Positions 53,020-62,014 of a stretch of 64,000 nucleotides of DNA are shown piece by piece. The stretch's first letter is position 1; the number at the start of each line of letters is the position of its first letter. The DNA comes from CAVRXQ01 sp963838845 (GTDB lineage Bacteria > Actinomycetota > Acidimicrobiia > Acidimicrobiales > Bog-793), in assembly GCA_963838845.1 (NCBI GenBank), contig CAWISR010000002.1:248001-312000 (forward strand), read 5' to 3'. A program made the position numbers and the translations under genes. The notes beneath the pieces are model-generated. The model saw nothing but the letters and a program-made list of their open reading frames with translations, made no database searches and had not been told where the DNA came from.

Positions 53020-54168
53020 TCAGTTGAAGGCGTTCTCGCCGGTCAGCGCTCGCCCGATGATCAGCTTTTGGATCTGGCTCGTCCCCTCGTACAGCGTCGA
53101 GACGCGAGCGTCGCGCAGATACTTGCCGACCGGGTATTCGTCGATGAATCCGTAGCCGCCGAAGATCTGCACCGCGTCGTTTGCAGCGCGTACCGCTGTC
53201 TCGCTCGCGTAGAGCTTCGCGATCGAGGACTCCAGCGTGTGGTTCTTCCCGGCGTCGGCGGCCGATGCGGCGCGCCATGTGAGGAGGCGGGCGGCTTCGA
53301 CGTCCACGGCCATTTGGGCGATGAGCTCCTGGATCAGCTGGAACCCGCCAATCGGCCGCCCGAAGGCGCGGCGTTCTTTGGCGTGCGCCACGCTCGCTTC
53401 CAGGCAGCCTTGGGCGATGCCGACGCAACCGGCGGCAAGCGATATTCGTCCGGTGTCGAGGGCGCTCATCGCGACTTTGAAGCCGTGGTCGAGATCACCG
53501 AGCCGACACTCGTCGGGCACCCGGACGTCGTCGAACGCGAGCTCGGCGGTGTCCTGTGCACGAAGGCCGAGTTTTCCCTTGATCGGATGGGTGCTGAAGC
53601 CTTTGGCTGTCGTCGGGACGAGAAAACAGGTGATCCCGCGTGCACCCTCGCCGCTTGTGCGCGCGAACACGAGCGCGACCGCGGCCCACGATCCGAGGGT
53701 GATGAACGTCTTCGAACCGCTGAGCACCCAGTCATCGCCATCGCGCGTCGCGCGCGTCACCAGCGCTGCAGCGTCGGACCCGCAACCCGGCTCGGTGAGC
53801 GCAAAGCAGCCGAGCGCCTCGCCGCTCGCGAGCAGAGGCAGCCACTCGCGACGCTGGGCATCTGATCCGAAGCGGTCGATCGTCTTTCCGACGAGCCCGA
53901 CGTTCACCGAGACGATGCCGCGCACCGATGAGTCCGCCTTGCCGAGTTCTTCGACGATCAAGGTGTACGAGACCGTGTCGAGCCCGCTTCCTCCCAATTC
54001 GTCGGACCACGTCGCGCCGAGAAAGCCGACCTGCGCGAGCCGCTGCACCAGAGACGAATCGAGCTGCTCGGCGCGATCCCAATCGCGCGCGTGGGGGACG
54101 ATCTCGCGGGCGGCGAACTCGCGCGCCGCGGAGCGCAGCTGCATCTGGTCGGCGCTGAGCTCGAACAC
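53020..54168 (-). CDS. acyl-CoA dehydrogenase (full length)
   Basis: From GTG 54168 this is a 382-residue enzyme: FELSADQMQLRSAAREFAAREIVPHARDWDRAEQ at the start, CFALTEPGCGSDAAALVTRATRDGDDWVLSGSKTFITLGSWA (FAD and substrate), HAKERRAFGRPIGGFQLIQELIAQMAVDVEAARLLTWRAA, and AVQIFGGYGFIDEYPVGKYLRDARVSTLYEGTSQIQKLIIGRAL with the catalytic glutamate in YEGTSQ. It matches short/branched-chain acyl-CoA dehydrogenases. ATG 54204 upstream is possible. It is divergent from the SDR/ligase/thiolase operon, with about 48 bases between starts. Confidence 0.93.
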   Translation of the reverse strand: MFELSADQMQLRSAAREFAAREIVPHARDWDRAEQLDSSLVQRLAQVGFLGATWSDELGGSGLDTVSYTLIVEELGKADSSVRGIVSVNVGLVGKTIDRFGSDAQRREWLPLLASGEALGCFALTEPGCGSDAAALVTRATRDGDDWVLSGSKTFITLGSWAAVALVFARTSGEGARGITCFLVPTTAKGFSTHPIKGKLGLRAQDTAELAFDDVRVPDECRLGDLDHGFKVAMSALDTGRISLAAGCVGIAQGCLEASVAHAKERRAFGRPIGGFQLIQELIAQMAVDVEAARLLTWRAASAADAGKNHTLESSIAKLYASETAVRAANDAVQIFGGYGFIDEYPVGKYLRDARVSTLYEGTSQIQKLIIGRALTGENAFN

Positions 54169-54216
54169 CGGCAAGAACGGTAACCTGCGCGTGATCCGTT
54201 GCACGAGGGGACCACG

Positions 54217-55149
54217 ATGCCTTTACTCGACGGCAAGGTTGCGATCGTCACCGGCGCGGGCCGCGGGATCGGCCGGGAACATGCGCTCGCGCTCGCGAAG
54301 GCTGGGGCGAAGGTCGTCGTAAACGACCTCGGCACCGACCTCGCAGGCGTCGGCGCCGACTCGTCGCCCGCCAGCGACGTTGTGAAAGAGATCGAACAAT
54401 CCGGCGGGATGGCGGTTGCCAACGGGGAGAACGTCGCTGACTTTGCAGGCGCGAAACGGATGATCGACGACCCGATCGAGCGATTCGGTCGGCTCGACAT
54501 CCTCGTGAACAACGCCGGGATCCTGCGAGACCGGATGCTCGTCAACATGGACGAGGCTGAATGGGATGCGGTCATCGCGGTGCACCTGAAAGGGCACTTC
54601 GCTCCGACGCACCACGCGGCGGCACACTGGCGGGAACGCTCGAAAAGCGGCGAGGACGTACGGGCACGGGTGATCAACACCGCCAGCCCTTCTGGCGTGT
54701 TCGGCAACGTCGGGCAGGCGAACTACGGCGCCGCCAAGGCGGGGATCGCCGGGTTCACGCTGATCGCCGCGCAAGAACTCGCGCGTTACGGGGTCACCGT
54801 GAACTGCTTGGCGCCGAACGCGCGCACGCGAATGACGGAGGCTGCCTATGGCGAGCTCCCCGTGCCGGAGGGATTCGATCTGCTCGACCCGGCGCACAAC
54901 TCGCCGATCGTCGTCGCGCTTTGCGCGGACGAGGCGCAACACATCACGGGACAGGTGTTCCTCGTCCAAGGGGGCGCCGTAAACGCGTTGCGGGGATGGG
55001 AGTCGGGCGAGCTGTTCTATTCCGACTCGGGTTGGGACCCGGATGCATTGTTGGACGAGCTCTTGAAGCGGTATCCCGACGGCGTGGCGCCGGAGGGGAT
55101 GATCGGGTCGATGCAGCGCGCCGGCGGGCGGTCGATCAGGACCCTGTGA
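54217..55149 (+). CDS. SDR, (3R)-hydroxyacyl-CoA dehydrogenase-like
   Basis: From ATG 54217 this is a 310-residue SDR. LLDGKVAIVTGAGRGIGREHALALAKAGAKVVVNDLGTD is the NAD-binding start (D-L-G ending typical of the MFE-2/17-beta-HSD4 group), ILVNNAGILRDRMLVNMDEAEWDAVIAVHLKGHFAPTHHAAAHWR the second, and ASPSGVFGNVGQANYGAAKAGIAGFTLIAAQELARYGVTVNCLAPNARTRMT the catalytic Ser-Tyr-Lys segment. With the MaoC hydratase two genes on it would carry out the R-specific hydration/oxidation steps of beta-oxidation. Confidence 0.9.
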   Translation: MPLLDGKVAIVTGAGRGIGREHALALAKAGAKVVVNDLGTDLAGVGADSSPASDVVKEIEQSGGMAVANGENVADFAGAKRMIDDPIERFGRLDILVNNAGILRDRMLVNMDEAEWDAVIAVHLKGHFAPTHHAAAHWRERSKSGEDVRARVINTASPSGVFGNVGQANYGAAKAGIAGFTLIAAQELARYGVTVNCLAPNARTRMTEAAYGELPVPEGFDLLDPAHNSPIVVALCADEAQHITGQVFLVQGGAVNALRGWESGELFYSDSGWDPDALLDELLKRYPDGVAPEGMIGSMQRAGGRSIRTL

Positions 55150-56664
55150 GCGCCGTCGGCTCGCGCAACCTCGCTCGTCTCGCCGAGGAGGCACACGAGC
55201 GCTGGGGCGACTTCCCGGCGGTCTTCTTCGAGGACAGCTGGTCGAATTCCGCTGAGCTCTTCGCGCGCGACGAAGTTGGCGGCCGGGCTCATTGAGCGGG
55301 GCCTCAAGGCTGGCGAACGCGTCGTCGTGATGATGGAGAACCTCCCCGAAGTTCCGGTGGTCTACGACGCGGTCTTGCGCGCCGGTGGCGTGATCGTCCC
55401 GGTGATCTTCCTCCTGAACGCGGTCGAGCTGCGCCGCATCGTCGTCGCTTCGCAAGCATCGGCGGTGGTCACCTCGAAGGCGCTGCGCGCCACGGTGGAC
55501 GCAGCCGCAGCTGACGTGGCGGGGGTGCGTTTCGTCGTATCGGCGGGAGAGGAGCTGAGGGCGCTCGAGGCAGCGGACGCCGCTTCGATCGTGGCCCGCT
55601 CGGACGACGACCTCGCCGCCCTCGTCTACACGGGGGGCACGACCGGGAGCGCGAAGGGGGTGATGCTGAGCCACGCCAACTTGTGGGAGGCCGGCCGGCA
55701 GGGCCAGTCCGTCGGGTACGTGCCCGGGGTGACGCGAGGGCTCACCTGCCTGCCGCTCTCGCACTCGTACGGCTTGCTCGTGCTCGCCGTCTCGCGTCAC
55801 GCGAAGGAGCGGCCGGAGTCGGTGCTGATGCGCTGGTTCGACGCGCCCAGCTGGTTGGCGCTCTGTGAGCGCCACCGCGTACAGATCTCGGCCGTCGTCC
55901 CCTCGATGCTGTATCGACTGTTGCAAGAGCCGCTCGAGCGATTCGACCTTTCGGCGCTCTCCGCGGTCGTGTCGGGCGCCGCGCCGCTCGATCCGCTGGC
56001 GGCGCGGGCATTCATGGCGCGCGTTCCCGGCGTCGAGGTCCGCGAGGGTTACGGGCTCACCGAAACCGCGGCGCTCTGCGCGACGAATCCGCCCGGAAAG
56101 GTCCGCCTCGGCACGGTCGGACCGCCCGTCCCCGGCACCCAGCTGCGACTCCTCGACGACGACGGGCGCGAGGTCGAGGTCGGTGAGGCGGGGGAGATCT
56201 GCGTGCGATCGGCGCACGTGATGCGCGGCTACTGGAACGAGCCGCAGCTCACGAAGAACGCCCTTGCGGACGGCTGGCTGCGGACCGGCGACATCGGGCG
56301 CCTCGACGACGCCGGATACCTTTCAATCCTTGATCGGAAAAAGGACCTCATCTTGCGGGGCGGGCTGAACGTTTTTCCGCGCGACGTCGAGGAGGTGCTC
56401 GTCGAACATCCCGACGTCACGGCGGCGTGCGTCATCGGCAGGCCCGATCCCTTGCACGGCGAGGAGGTGGTGGCGTTCGTGACGTTGCGCGAGGAGGCGA
56501 CCCTTTCAGCTGACGAGCTTGTCGTCTACGCCCGCGAGCACCTTGCCGCCTACAAGTACCCTCGCGAGATTCACGTTCTTTCTGCTCTGCCGCTGACGCC
56601 GGTCGGCAAGGCCGACCGCAGGGCGCTGCGCCAAATCCTCACCGACCAAGGGGCAAGGACATGA
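55146..56664 (+). CDS. acyl-CoA ligase (AMP-forming), N-terminus frameshifted
   Basis: GTG 55146 overlaps the SDR stop and opens NLARLAEEAHERWGDFPAVFFEDSWSNSAELFAR, a typical ligase N-terminus, then that frame stops at 55295. The rest is in another frame from about 55266 (AAGLIERGLKAGERVVVMMENLPEVPVVYDAVLRAGGVIVP), with A3 LVYTGGTTGSAKGVMLSH, A5 REGYGLTETAALCA, A7 DGWLRTGDIGRLDDAGYLSILDRKKDLILRGGLNVFP, and A10 PLTPVGKADRRALRQ. Restoring one CG pair in the CGCGCG run near 55262-55269 would give one 506-residue enzyme reading ELFARATKLAAGL. As it stands only the 462-residue part from 55276 is open. Confidence 0.85.
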
Positions 56665-57125
56665 CGACGAAGATGACCCTCGAAGAGCTCGCCGACTCTA
56701 AAGAGCGCGAGCTCGGCACGAGCCCCTGGCACGAGATCGACCAGGCGCGCATCGACCTGTTCGCCGATGCAACCGATGACCACCAGTGGATCCATGTCGA
56801 TCCCGAAAAGGCGGCCAAGGGCCCCTTCGGGACGACCGTCGCGCACGGCTACCTTTCGCTCGCCCTCGTGCCGCTCATGCTGCACGAGATCATGGCGATC
56901 AGCGACGCACAGATGGGCGTGAACTACGGCACTGAGAAGATCCGCTTCACCTCGCCCGTGGCGGTCGGATCGCGCATCCGTCTCCACGCGAAACTGCTCG
57001 GCTCCGAGCGCAAGGGTCTCGGTGTCGTCTACCACGTCGGAATCGAGGTCGAGATCGACGGCCAGCAAAAACCGGCCGTCGTCGGTGAGGTGGTCTTCAT
57101 GACGTTCGGTGCGCTCGATGCCTGA
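56661..57125 (+). CDS. MaoC-like (R)-specific enoyl-CoA hydratase
   Basis: A 154-residue hotdog protein in an ATGA overlap with the ligase. HEIDQARIDLFADATDDHQWIHVDPEKAAKGPFGTTVAHGYLSLALVPLMLHEI holds the hydratase-2 motif D-D-H-(N/Q)-x-x-H-x-D with the catalytic Asp-His pair; VNYGTEKIRFTSPVAVGSRIRLHAKLLG follows. It would hydrate 2-enoyl-CoA in the cytosol to the (R)-3-hydroxy form for the SDR. The single hotdog suggests a homodimer. Confidence 0.92.
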   Translation: MTTKMTLEELADSKERELGTSPWHEIDQARIDLFADATDDHQWIHVDPEKAAKGPFGTTVAHGYLSLALVPLMLHEIMAISDAQMGVNYGTEKIRFTSPVAVGSRIRLHAKLLGSERKGLGVVYHVGIEVEIDGQQKPAVVGEVVFMTFGALDA

Positions 57126-58266
57126 GGCGGTCATCGTCGACGCAGTTCGCACCCCGATCGGGCGTGCGAACAAGGGCTCGCTCGTCGACGCGCGCCCTGA
57201 CGATCTCGTCGCGTTCGCGATCGCCGAGGTTGTCGCCCGCGCGCCGAGCCTCGATCCGGCGGAGATCGTCGACGTGATGGTCGGTTGCGGCTTCCCCGAA
57301 AAGCGCCAGGGAATGAACCTCGCTCGACGGGCGTCGTTGCTGGCGGGGTTGCCGAACACGGTGCCCGGCACGACCGTGAACCGCTTTTGCGCGTCGAGCC
57401 TCCAGACGATCCGGATGGCGTTCCACGCCGTCCGGGCGGGGGAGGGGGACGCGTTCGTGGCCGCGGGCGTCGAGTCGGTGACGCAGGTGAACGGGCGTCC
57501 CGAGAGCTTCGACGAGCTGCACCCGAAGCTGATCGGCGATGAACGCTCGATCGCCAACGTCTATATCCCGATGGGCCTGACCGCGGAAAACGTCGCCGAA
57601 CAGTGGAAGGTCGCGCGCGAGGACATGGACCGGTTCGCGCAGCGCTCACAAGAGCGAGCGGTCGCAGCGCAGGAAAAGGGGATCTTCGACCGCGAGATCG
57701 TCGCCTGGGACGGGGTGGGGAAAGACGACGGTCCGCGGCGCGAATCGACGCTCGAAAAGCTCGCCACCCTCGAGCCGGCCTTCAAGCCAGGCGGTTCGGT
57801 CACCGCTGGCAATTCCTGCCCGCTCAACGACGGCGCCGCCGCGGCGCTCGTGATGAGCGACGCGCGCGCCCGAGAGCTCGGCATCAAGGCGCGCGCCCGC
57901 ATCATCGCGTCGTCGGTGTCTGGTGTCGCGCCCGAGACGATGGGCGTGGGTCCGATCGAGGCGGTGCACAAGGTGCTCGATCGGGCGAAGATGACGATCG
58001 ACGACATCGATGTGATCGAGCTCAACGAGGCGTTCGCCGCGCAGGTGCTCCCCGTCTGCTGGGAACTCGGCATCGATCCCTTCGGCGATCAGCTGAATCC
58101 CCACGGCGGCGCGATCGCTCTCGGGCATCCATTCGGGATGACCGGGGCGCGGATCATGGCGACGTTGTTGAACGACCTCGAGACGCTCGACAAGACGATC
58201 GGACTGGAGACGATGTGCGTCGGCGGCGGCCAGGGGATGGCGATGATCGTCGAGCGTCTCGCGTGA
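57118..58266 (+). CDS. acetyl-CoA acyltransferase (thiolase)
   Basis: From ATG 57118 this is a 382-residue thiolase. VIVDAVRTPIGRANKGSLVDARPDDLVAFAIAEVVAR is the family start, TVNRFCASSLQTIRMAFHAVRAGEGDAFVAAGVESVT the nucleophilic cysteine (about residue 90), GGSVTAGNSCPLNDGAAAALVMSDARARELG, ELNEAFAAQ, NPHGGAIALGHPFGMTGARI (His) and ETMCVGGGQGMAMIVE (second Cys). It cleaves 3-ketoacyl-CoA to acetyl-CoA and closes the beta-oxidation set. It overlaps the MaoC gene by eight bases. Confidence 0.95.
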   Translation: MPEAVIVDAVRTPIGRANKGSLVDARPDDLVAFAIAEVVARAPSLDPAEIVDVMVGCGFPEKRQGMNLARRASLLAGLPNTVPGTTVNRFCASSLQTIRMAFHAVRAGEGDAFVAAGVESVTQVNGRPESFDELHPKLIGDERSIANVYIPMGLTAENVAEQWKVAREDMDRFAQRSQERAVAAQEKGIFDREIVAWDGVGKDDGPRRESTLEKLATLEPAFKPGGSVTAGNSCPLNDGAAAALVMSDARARELGIKARARIIASSVSGVAPETMGVGPIEAVHKVLDRAKMTIDDIDVIELNEAFAAQVLPVCWELGIDPFGDQLNPHGGAIALGHPFGMTGARIMATLLNDLETLDKTIGLETMCVGGGQGMAMIVERLA

Positions 58267-58294
58267 TCGAATTCCGGGCGATCGCTTGCGACGC

Positions 58295-59065
58295 CTAGGC
58301 CGACTGTCCGCCGTCCACGACGAGGGTTTGCCCGGTGACGTACGCGCTCGCCGGGGAGGCGAGATAGGCGATTGCGCCTTTCAGGTCGTCTGGTCCGCCG
58401 AAGCGCCCGAGCGGGATGCGGTCGGCGAAGCCCGCCCCGAAGCGGTCGAGCAGCACCTTCGACATGTCGGAGGGAAACCATCCCGGCGCGATGGCGTTCA
58501 CCCGGACGCTCCGCGGCGCCCACTTCCAGGCGAGGTCTCGGGTCAGCGCGATGACGCCACCTTTGCTCGCCGAGTAGGCGACGGCGTCCATCTCGCCGGC
58601 GCGCGAACCGTGCAGGGCAGCGACCGAGGCGATGTTGACGATGACGCCGCCTCCGTGATCGAACATCGTCCGGGCCACGGCTTGGGAGACGAAAAAGAGT
58701 CCGCTCAAGTTGACGTCGATCACTTTCTGCCAGCCGTCGCGCGGCGTGTCCTCCGCCGGGGCGCCCCAGGTGGTACCGGCGTCGTTCACGAGCACGTCGA
58801 TCTGTCCGAATGTGGCGATCGTCCGCGTGACGAGCGCGTCGACGTCTTCGGGTTTGCGAACATCGCAAGAGAGGGCGAGGGTGCGGACGCCGAGCTTCGA
58901 GAGCTCGGTCGCGGCCCGCTCGCAACGGTCGAGCTTTCTCGCGCAGATGACGACGTTCGACCCGAGCTCGGCGAGCGCCTCGGCCATCTGGCGGCCGATC
59001 CCGCTTCCTCCGCCGGTGACGATCGCCGTCTGACCCGACAGACTGAACAGATCTTGAACGCGCAT
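58295..59065 (-). CDS. short-chain dehydrogenase/reductase (FabG-like)
   Basis: A 256-residue SDR: FSLSGQTAIVTGGGSGIGRQMAEALAELGSNVVICARKLDRCE, CDVRKPEDVDALV, VLVNDAGTTWGAPAEDTPRDGWQKVIDVNLSGLFF, IVNIASVAALHGSRAGEMDAVAYSASKGGVIALTRDLAWKWAPRSVRVNAIAPGWFPSDMS (Ser, Tyr, Lys present) and LASPASAYVTGQTLVVDGGQSA. The NDAG in place of NNAG is a small variation. It is convergent with the thiolase operon and divergent from the next acyl-CoA dehydrogenase, with start regions nearly touching. Confidence 0.9.
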   Translation of the reverse strand: MRVQDLFSLSGQTAIVTGGGSGIGRQMAEALAELGSNVVICARKLDRCERAATELSKLGVRTLALSCDVRKPEDVDALVTRTIATFGQIDVLVNDAGTTWGAPAEDTPRDGWQKVIDVNLSGLFFVSQAVARTMFDHGGGVIVNIASVAALHGSRAGEMDAVAYSASKGGVIALTRDLAWKWAPRSVRVNAIAPGWFPSDMSKVLLDRFGAGFADRIPLGRFGGPDDLKGAIAYLASPASAYVTGQTLVVDGGQSA

Positions 59066-59085
59066 TGGCGACCGAGGGTACTCAA

Positions 59086-60294
59086 TTGACGGTCTTCGGG
59101 TCCGTGGTCCCCGAGGAATACTCGGCCCTGCGAGCGCGATATCGCGCCTTCATGGACGAGCACGTCTATCCGAACGAGGAAGCTCTTTCGCGCGAGGACG
59201 ATGCCGCGGACGAGCTGCTGGCGAGTTTGCGCACCCAGGCGAAGCGAGAGGGACTGTGGGCTCCGCACCTTCCTCCCGAAGCGGGGGGTACGGGGTCGGG
59301 CTTCCTTGCCTACGCGACGTTGAACGAAGAGATCGGTCGGGTGATTTGGGCGCAGTACATCTTCAACTGCCAGGCGCCAGACGCCGGCAACGGCGAGATC
59401 CTCTCTCTCTACGGCACCGACGACCAGAAGCGCCGCTACCTAAAGCCCCTCGTCGAGGGAGACGCGCGCTCCTTTTTCTCGATGACCGAGCCGGACGTCT
59501 CGGGCGCCGACCCGACGGGGTTGCGCACGCGCGCCGTGCTCGATTCGGGCGAATGGGTGATCGACGGGACGAAGTGGTTCTCGACCGCAGCCGAAGGCGC
59601 GGCGTTTGGGATCGTGATGGCGGTCACGGACCCCGACGCCGACGAGCACCGAAGGATGAGCCAGATCATCGTGCCCGCCGACGCGGGCGGCGTCGAGATC
59701 GAAGCGGTACCGGTGCTCGGCCATCGCGGGCGAGGCTGGTCGACGCATTGCGAGGTGCGCTACCACGCGGTCCGCGTTCCGGCAGAGAACCTGCTCGGCG
59801 GACGAGGCGAGGGCTTCGCGATCGCGCAGGCGCGTCTTGGGCCTGGACGGATCCACCACGTGATGCGATGGCTCGGACAGATGGAGCGTGCCTTCGAGCT
59901 GATGTGTGGGCGCGCGCTCGAACGCGTCGCGTTCGGGGGGCCGCTCGCTGACAAGCAGACCGTTCAGAACTGGATCGCAGAGTCAGCGGCCGAGATCCAG
60001 GCGTGCCGGCTGCTCACGCTCGACGCGGCGCGCAAGATCGACGCGGGAATCGATGCCCGCGTCGAGATCTCGCTCGTGAAGTTCTACGCAGCGAACGCGC
60101 TCTCGAATGTGATCGACCACGCCGTGCAGGTTCACGGCGGTCTCGGGCTCACCGACCGCTCGCCGCTCTCGCACATGTACGCGATCGCCCGTGGCGCCCA
60201 CATCTACGACGGCCCGGACGAGGTCCACAAAATGGTCGTCGCGCGTCGGATCCTGAAGGCGTTCGCCGCCGAGGGGCGCTTCGGCTTCTCGTAG
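59086..60294 (+). CDS. acyl-CoA dehydrogenase
   Basis: A 402-residue protein from TTG 59086 (GAGGG seven bases upstream; TTG 59065 and GTG 59104 are alternatives). LRARYRAFMDEHVYPNEEAL, GLWAPHLPPEAGGTGSGFLAYATLNEEIGRVIWAQYIFNCQAPDAGNGEILSLYGTDDQKRRYLKPLVEGDARSFFSMTEPDVSGADPTGLRTRAVL and HVMRWLGQMERAFELMCGRAL show the ACAD11/ACAD10-like group; DGPDEVHKMVVARRILKAF is the C-terminus. This group acts on 4-hydroxy or long-chain acyl-CoAs, and its kinase-like partner domain is homologous to the phosphotransferase at 62015-63103. Confidence 0.9.
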   Translation: MTVFGSVVPEEYSALRARYRAFMDEHVYPNEEALSREDDAADELLASLRTQAKREGLWAPHLPPEAGGTGSGFLAYATLNEEIGRVIWAQYIFNCQAPDAGNGEILSLYGTDDQKRRYLKPLVEGDARSFFSMTEPDVSGADPTGLRTRAVLDSGEWVIDGTKWFSTAAEGAAFGIVMAVTDPDADEHRRMSQIIVPADAGGVEIEAVPVLGHRGRGWSTHCEVRYHAVRVPAENLLGGRGEGFAIAQARLGPGRIHHVMRWLGQMERAFELMCGRALERVAFGGPLADKQTVQNWIAESAAEIQACRLLTLDAARKIDAGIDARVEISLVKFYAANALSNVIDHAVQVHGGLGLTDRSPLSHMYAIARGAHIYDGPDEVHKMVVARRILKAFAAEGRFGFS

Positions 60295-60366
60295 CCGGCC
60301 TCCGGCTGCTCGAGAGCTGGCACTCCTGCTCGTCCTTCCTGTACGTCGACGTCACGCCGGCCGTCC

Positions 60367-61065
60367 TCACCCGTGCGCCGGGGGGCGCCCGGCGCTCCGC
60401 CCGCTCGCGTCGCGTGCCCCCGGGACGTTCGGGAAGCGGAATCGCTCGGGCTCTCTGCCGGGTTGCAACGCCCATACCTCGCCCGCTTGCCCGTTGCGCG
60501 CCAGGAGCAACACGGCCCGGGCGACGTCGAGCGCCTCGAGCAGCGGGAAGTTGGCGCGCGCGAGCTCGGCGCGCGTCGCCGCGATGAGCGGGGTGTCGAC
60601 GATCCCCGGCGCCACGGCGCAGATCCGGATTCCGCGTACCTCGAGCGACGGCGCGACGCTGCGGACGAACCCGACCACTGCGTGCTTGGTGAGCGAATAG
60701 ATGGGGTCCGTCGCAAGGGGCGTCAGGCCGGCGAGCGACGCGGTGGCGACGATGGCCCCGCCAGGCGGCATCACCTGTGTCATCCGGCGCGTTCCGTACA
60801 CGACGCCGTTCACGTTCGCACCGAGGATGCGCCGGTACGCGTCATCGGTGAGCTTCGCGATGTCGCCTTCGCCGGTGGTCACTCCGGCGTTTAGGCACGC
60901 GAACTCAGCCGGTCCGACCTCATCCCAGGCGCGCGGATCGGCGACGTCGAATCCGTCAGCGAGGTCGAGCACGCGCACCGCGCACCCTTCGTCTCGCAAC
61001 GCGGTCGCAACGGCGGCTCCGATGCCAGACGCGCCGCCGGTGACGATGGCGGTTGTCGGGAACAC
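60367..61065 (-). CDS. short-chain dehydrogenase/reductase
   Basis: A 232-residue SDR, shorter than classical members. TTAIVTGGASGIGAAVATALRDEGCAVRVLDLADGFDVADPRAWDEVGPAEFACLNAGVTTGEGDIAKL shows the TGxxxGIG start and a LNAG in place of NNAG; IVATASLAGLTPLATDPIYSLTKHAVVGFVRSVAPSLEVRGIRICAVAPGIVDTPL carries the Y...K pair and the preceding Ser. No activity can be named. It is divergent from the LLM gene at 61086 with only 20 bases between the start codons. Confidence 0.87.
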   Translation of the reverse strand: MFPTTAIVTGGASGIGAAVATALRDEGCAVRVLDLADGFDVADPRAWDEVGPAEFACLNAGVTTGEGDIAKLTDDAYRRILGANVNGVVYGTRRMTQVMPPGGAIVATASLAGLTPLATDPIYSLTKHAVVGFVRSVAPSLEVRGIRICAVAPGIVDTPLIAATRAELARANFPLLEALDVARAVLLLARNGQAGEVWALQPGREPERFRFPNVPGARDASGRSAGRPPAHG

Positions 61066-61085
61066 GCGGCTTACAGTAAGCGACG

Positions 61086-62012
61086 GTGCGAATCGGCCTC
61101 ACGATCCCGTTTGGGGGCGTCCCTCTCTCCGAGCTCCCTGATCTTGTCCGGCAGGCTGACGCTGCTGGCTTCGACAGCGTGTGGTCGGAGGAATCCGTCA
61201 ATCTCGACGGCGTGACCCCGCTGGTGGTCGCCGCGCAGAACAGCGCGCGCCTTCGCGTTGCGAGCGGCGTGCTGAACGTCTTCACGCGCGGGCGGGCGCT
61301 GCTCGCCCAGACCGCCGCGGCTCTCGACCAGTTGAGCGGTGGTCGCTTCGTGTTGGGCCTCGGCACCTCGTCGAACGTCATCGTGGAACACTGGAACCGC
61401 ATCGCCTTTGACCGCCCGCTCGAGAAAATGCGCGACACAGTCGTGTACCTGAGGCGGGTGCTCGACGGCGAACGGGGCGACGGGGGGTTCCATCTGCCCC
61501 GACCCCCCGAGCGACCGGTGCCGATCGTGATCGCCGCGCTGCGGCCGCGGATGCTGAAGCTTGCGGCGGAGCTGGCCGACGGGGCATTCACCAACTTCTT
61601 GCCACTGTCGAGCGCGGCGACAGTCGTGAAGACGTTCGCATCGCCCGACAAAGAGCTCGCCTGCCGCTTCTTCTCCTTGGCTGGGCCGATCGACGAGACG
61701 CTTGTTGTCGCGAAACGGACTCTCGTCGCGTACGCGACCGTCCCGGTGTACACGGAGTTCTTTCGCTGGCTTGGGTGGGGAGAATCGCTCGAACCCGTCG
61801 TCGCCGCTTGGCAGACGGGCGACCGCGCCGGAGCGTTCGAACGTGTGCCGGACGAACTCGTCCGGGAGATCTTTCTTTTGGGTTCGTTCGAAGAGCAACG
61901 CGCACGACTGCGCGCCTTCGCCGATGTCGGCATCACCACGGCGGTCGTGACTCCGATCGCGTCCCGAGCCGAGCTTTCAGCGGCGATCGACGCCTTCGCG
62001 CCGCGCATTTGA
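61086..62012 (+). CDS. LLM class F420-dependent oxidoreductase (second)
   Basis: From GTG 61086 this is a 308-residue luciferase-like protein: VRIGLTIPFGGVPLSELPDLVRQADAAGFDSVWSEESVNLDGVTPLVVAAQNSARLRVASGVLNVFTRGRALLAQTAAALDQLSGGRFVLGLGTSSNVIVEHWNRI. VPIVIAALRPRMLKLAAELADGAFTNFLP is the second cofactor segment. It shares the barrel with the protein at 42188-43195 but is not a close copy. It lies two bases before the phosphotransferase gene, in the same transcription unit. Confidence 0.9.
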   Translation: MRIGLTIPFGGVPLSELPDLVRQADAAGFDSVWSEESVNLDGVTPLVVAAQNSARLRVASGVLNVFTRGRALLAQTAAALDQLSGGRFVLGLGTSSNVIVEHWNRIAFDRPLEKMRDTVVYLRRVLDGERGDGGFHLPRPPERPVPIVIAALRPRMLKLAAELADGAFTNFLPLSSAATVVKTFASPDKELACRFFSLAGPIDETLVVAKRTLVAYATVPVYTEFFRWLGWGESLEPVVAAWQTGDRAGAFERVPDELVREIFLLGSFEEQRARLRAFADVGITTAVVTPIASRAELSAAIDAFAPRI

Positions 62013-62014
62013 AC

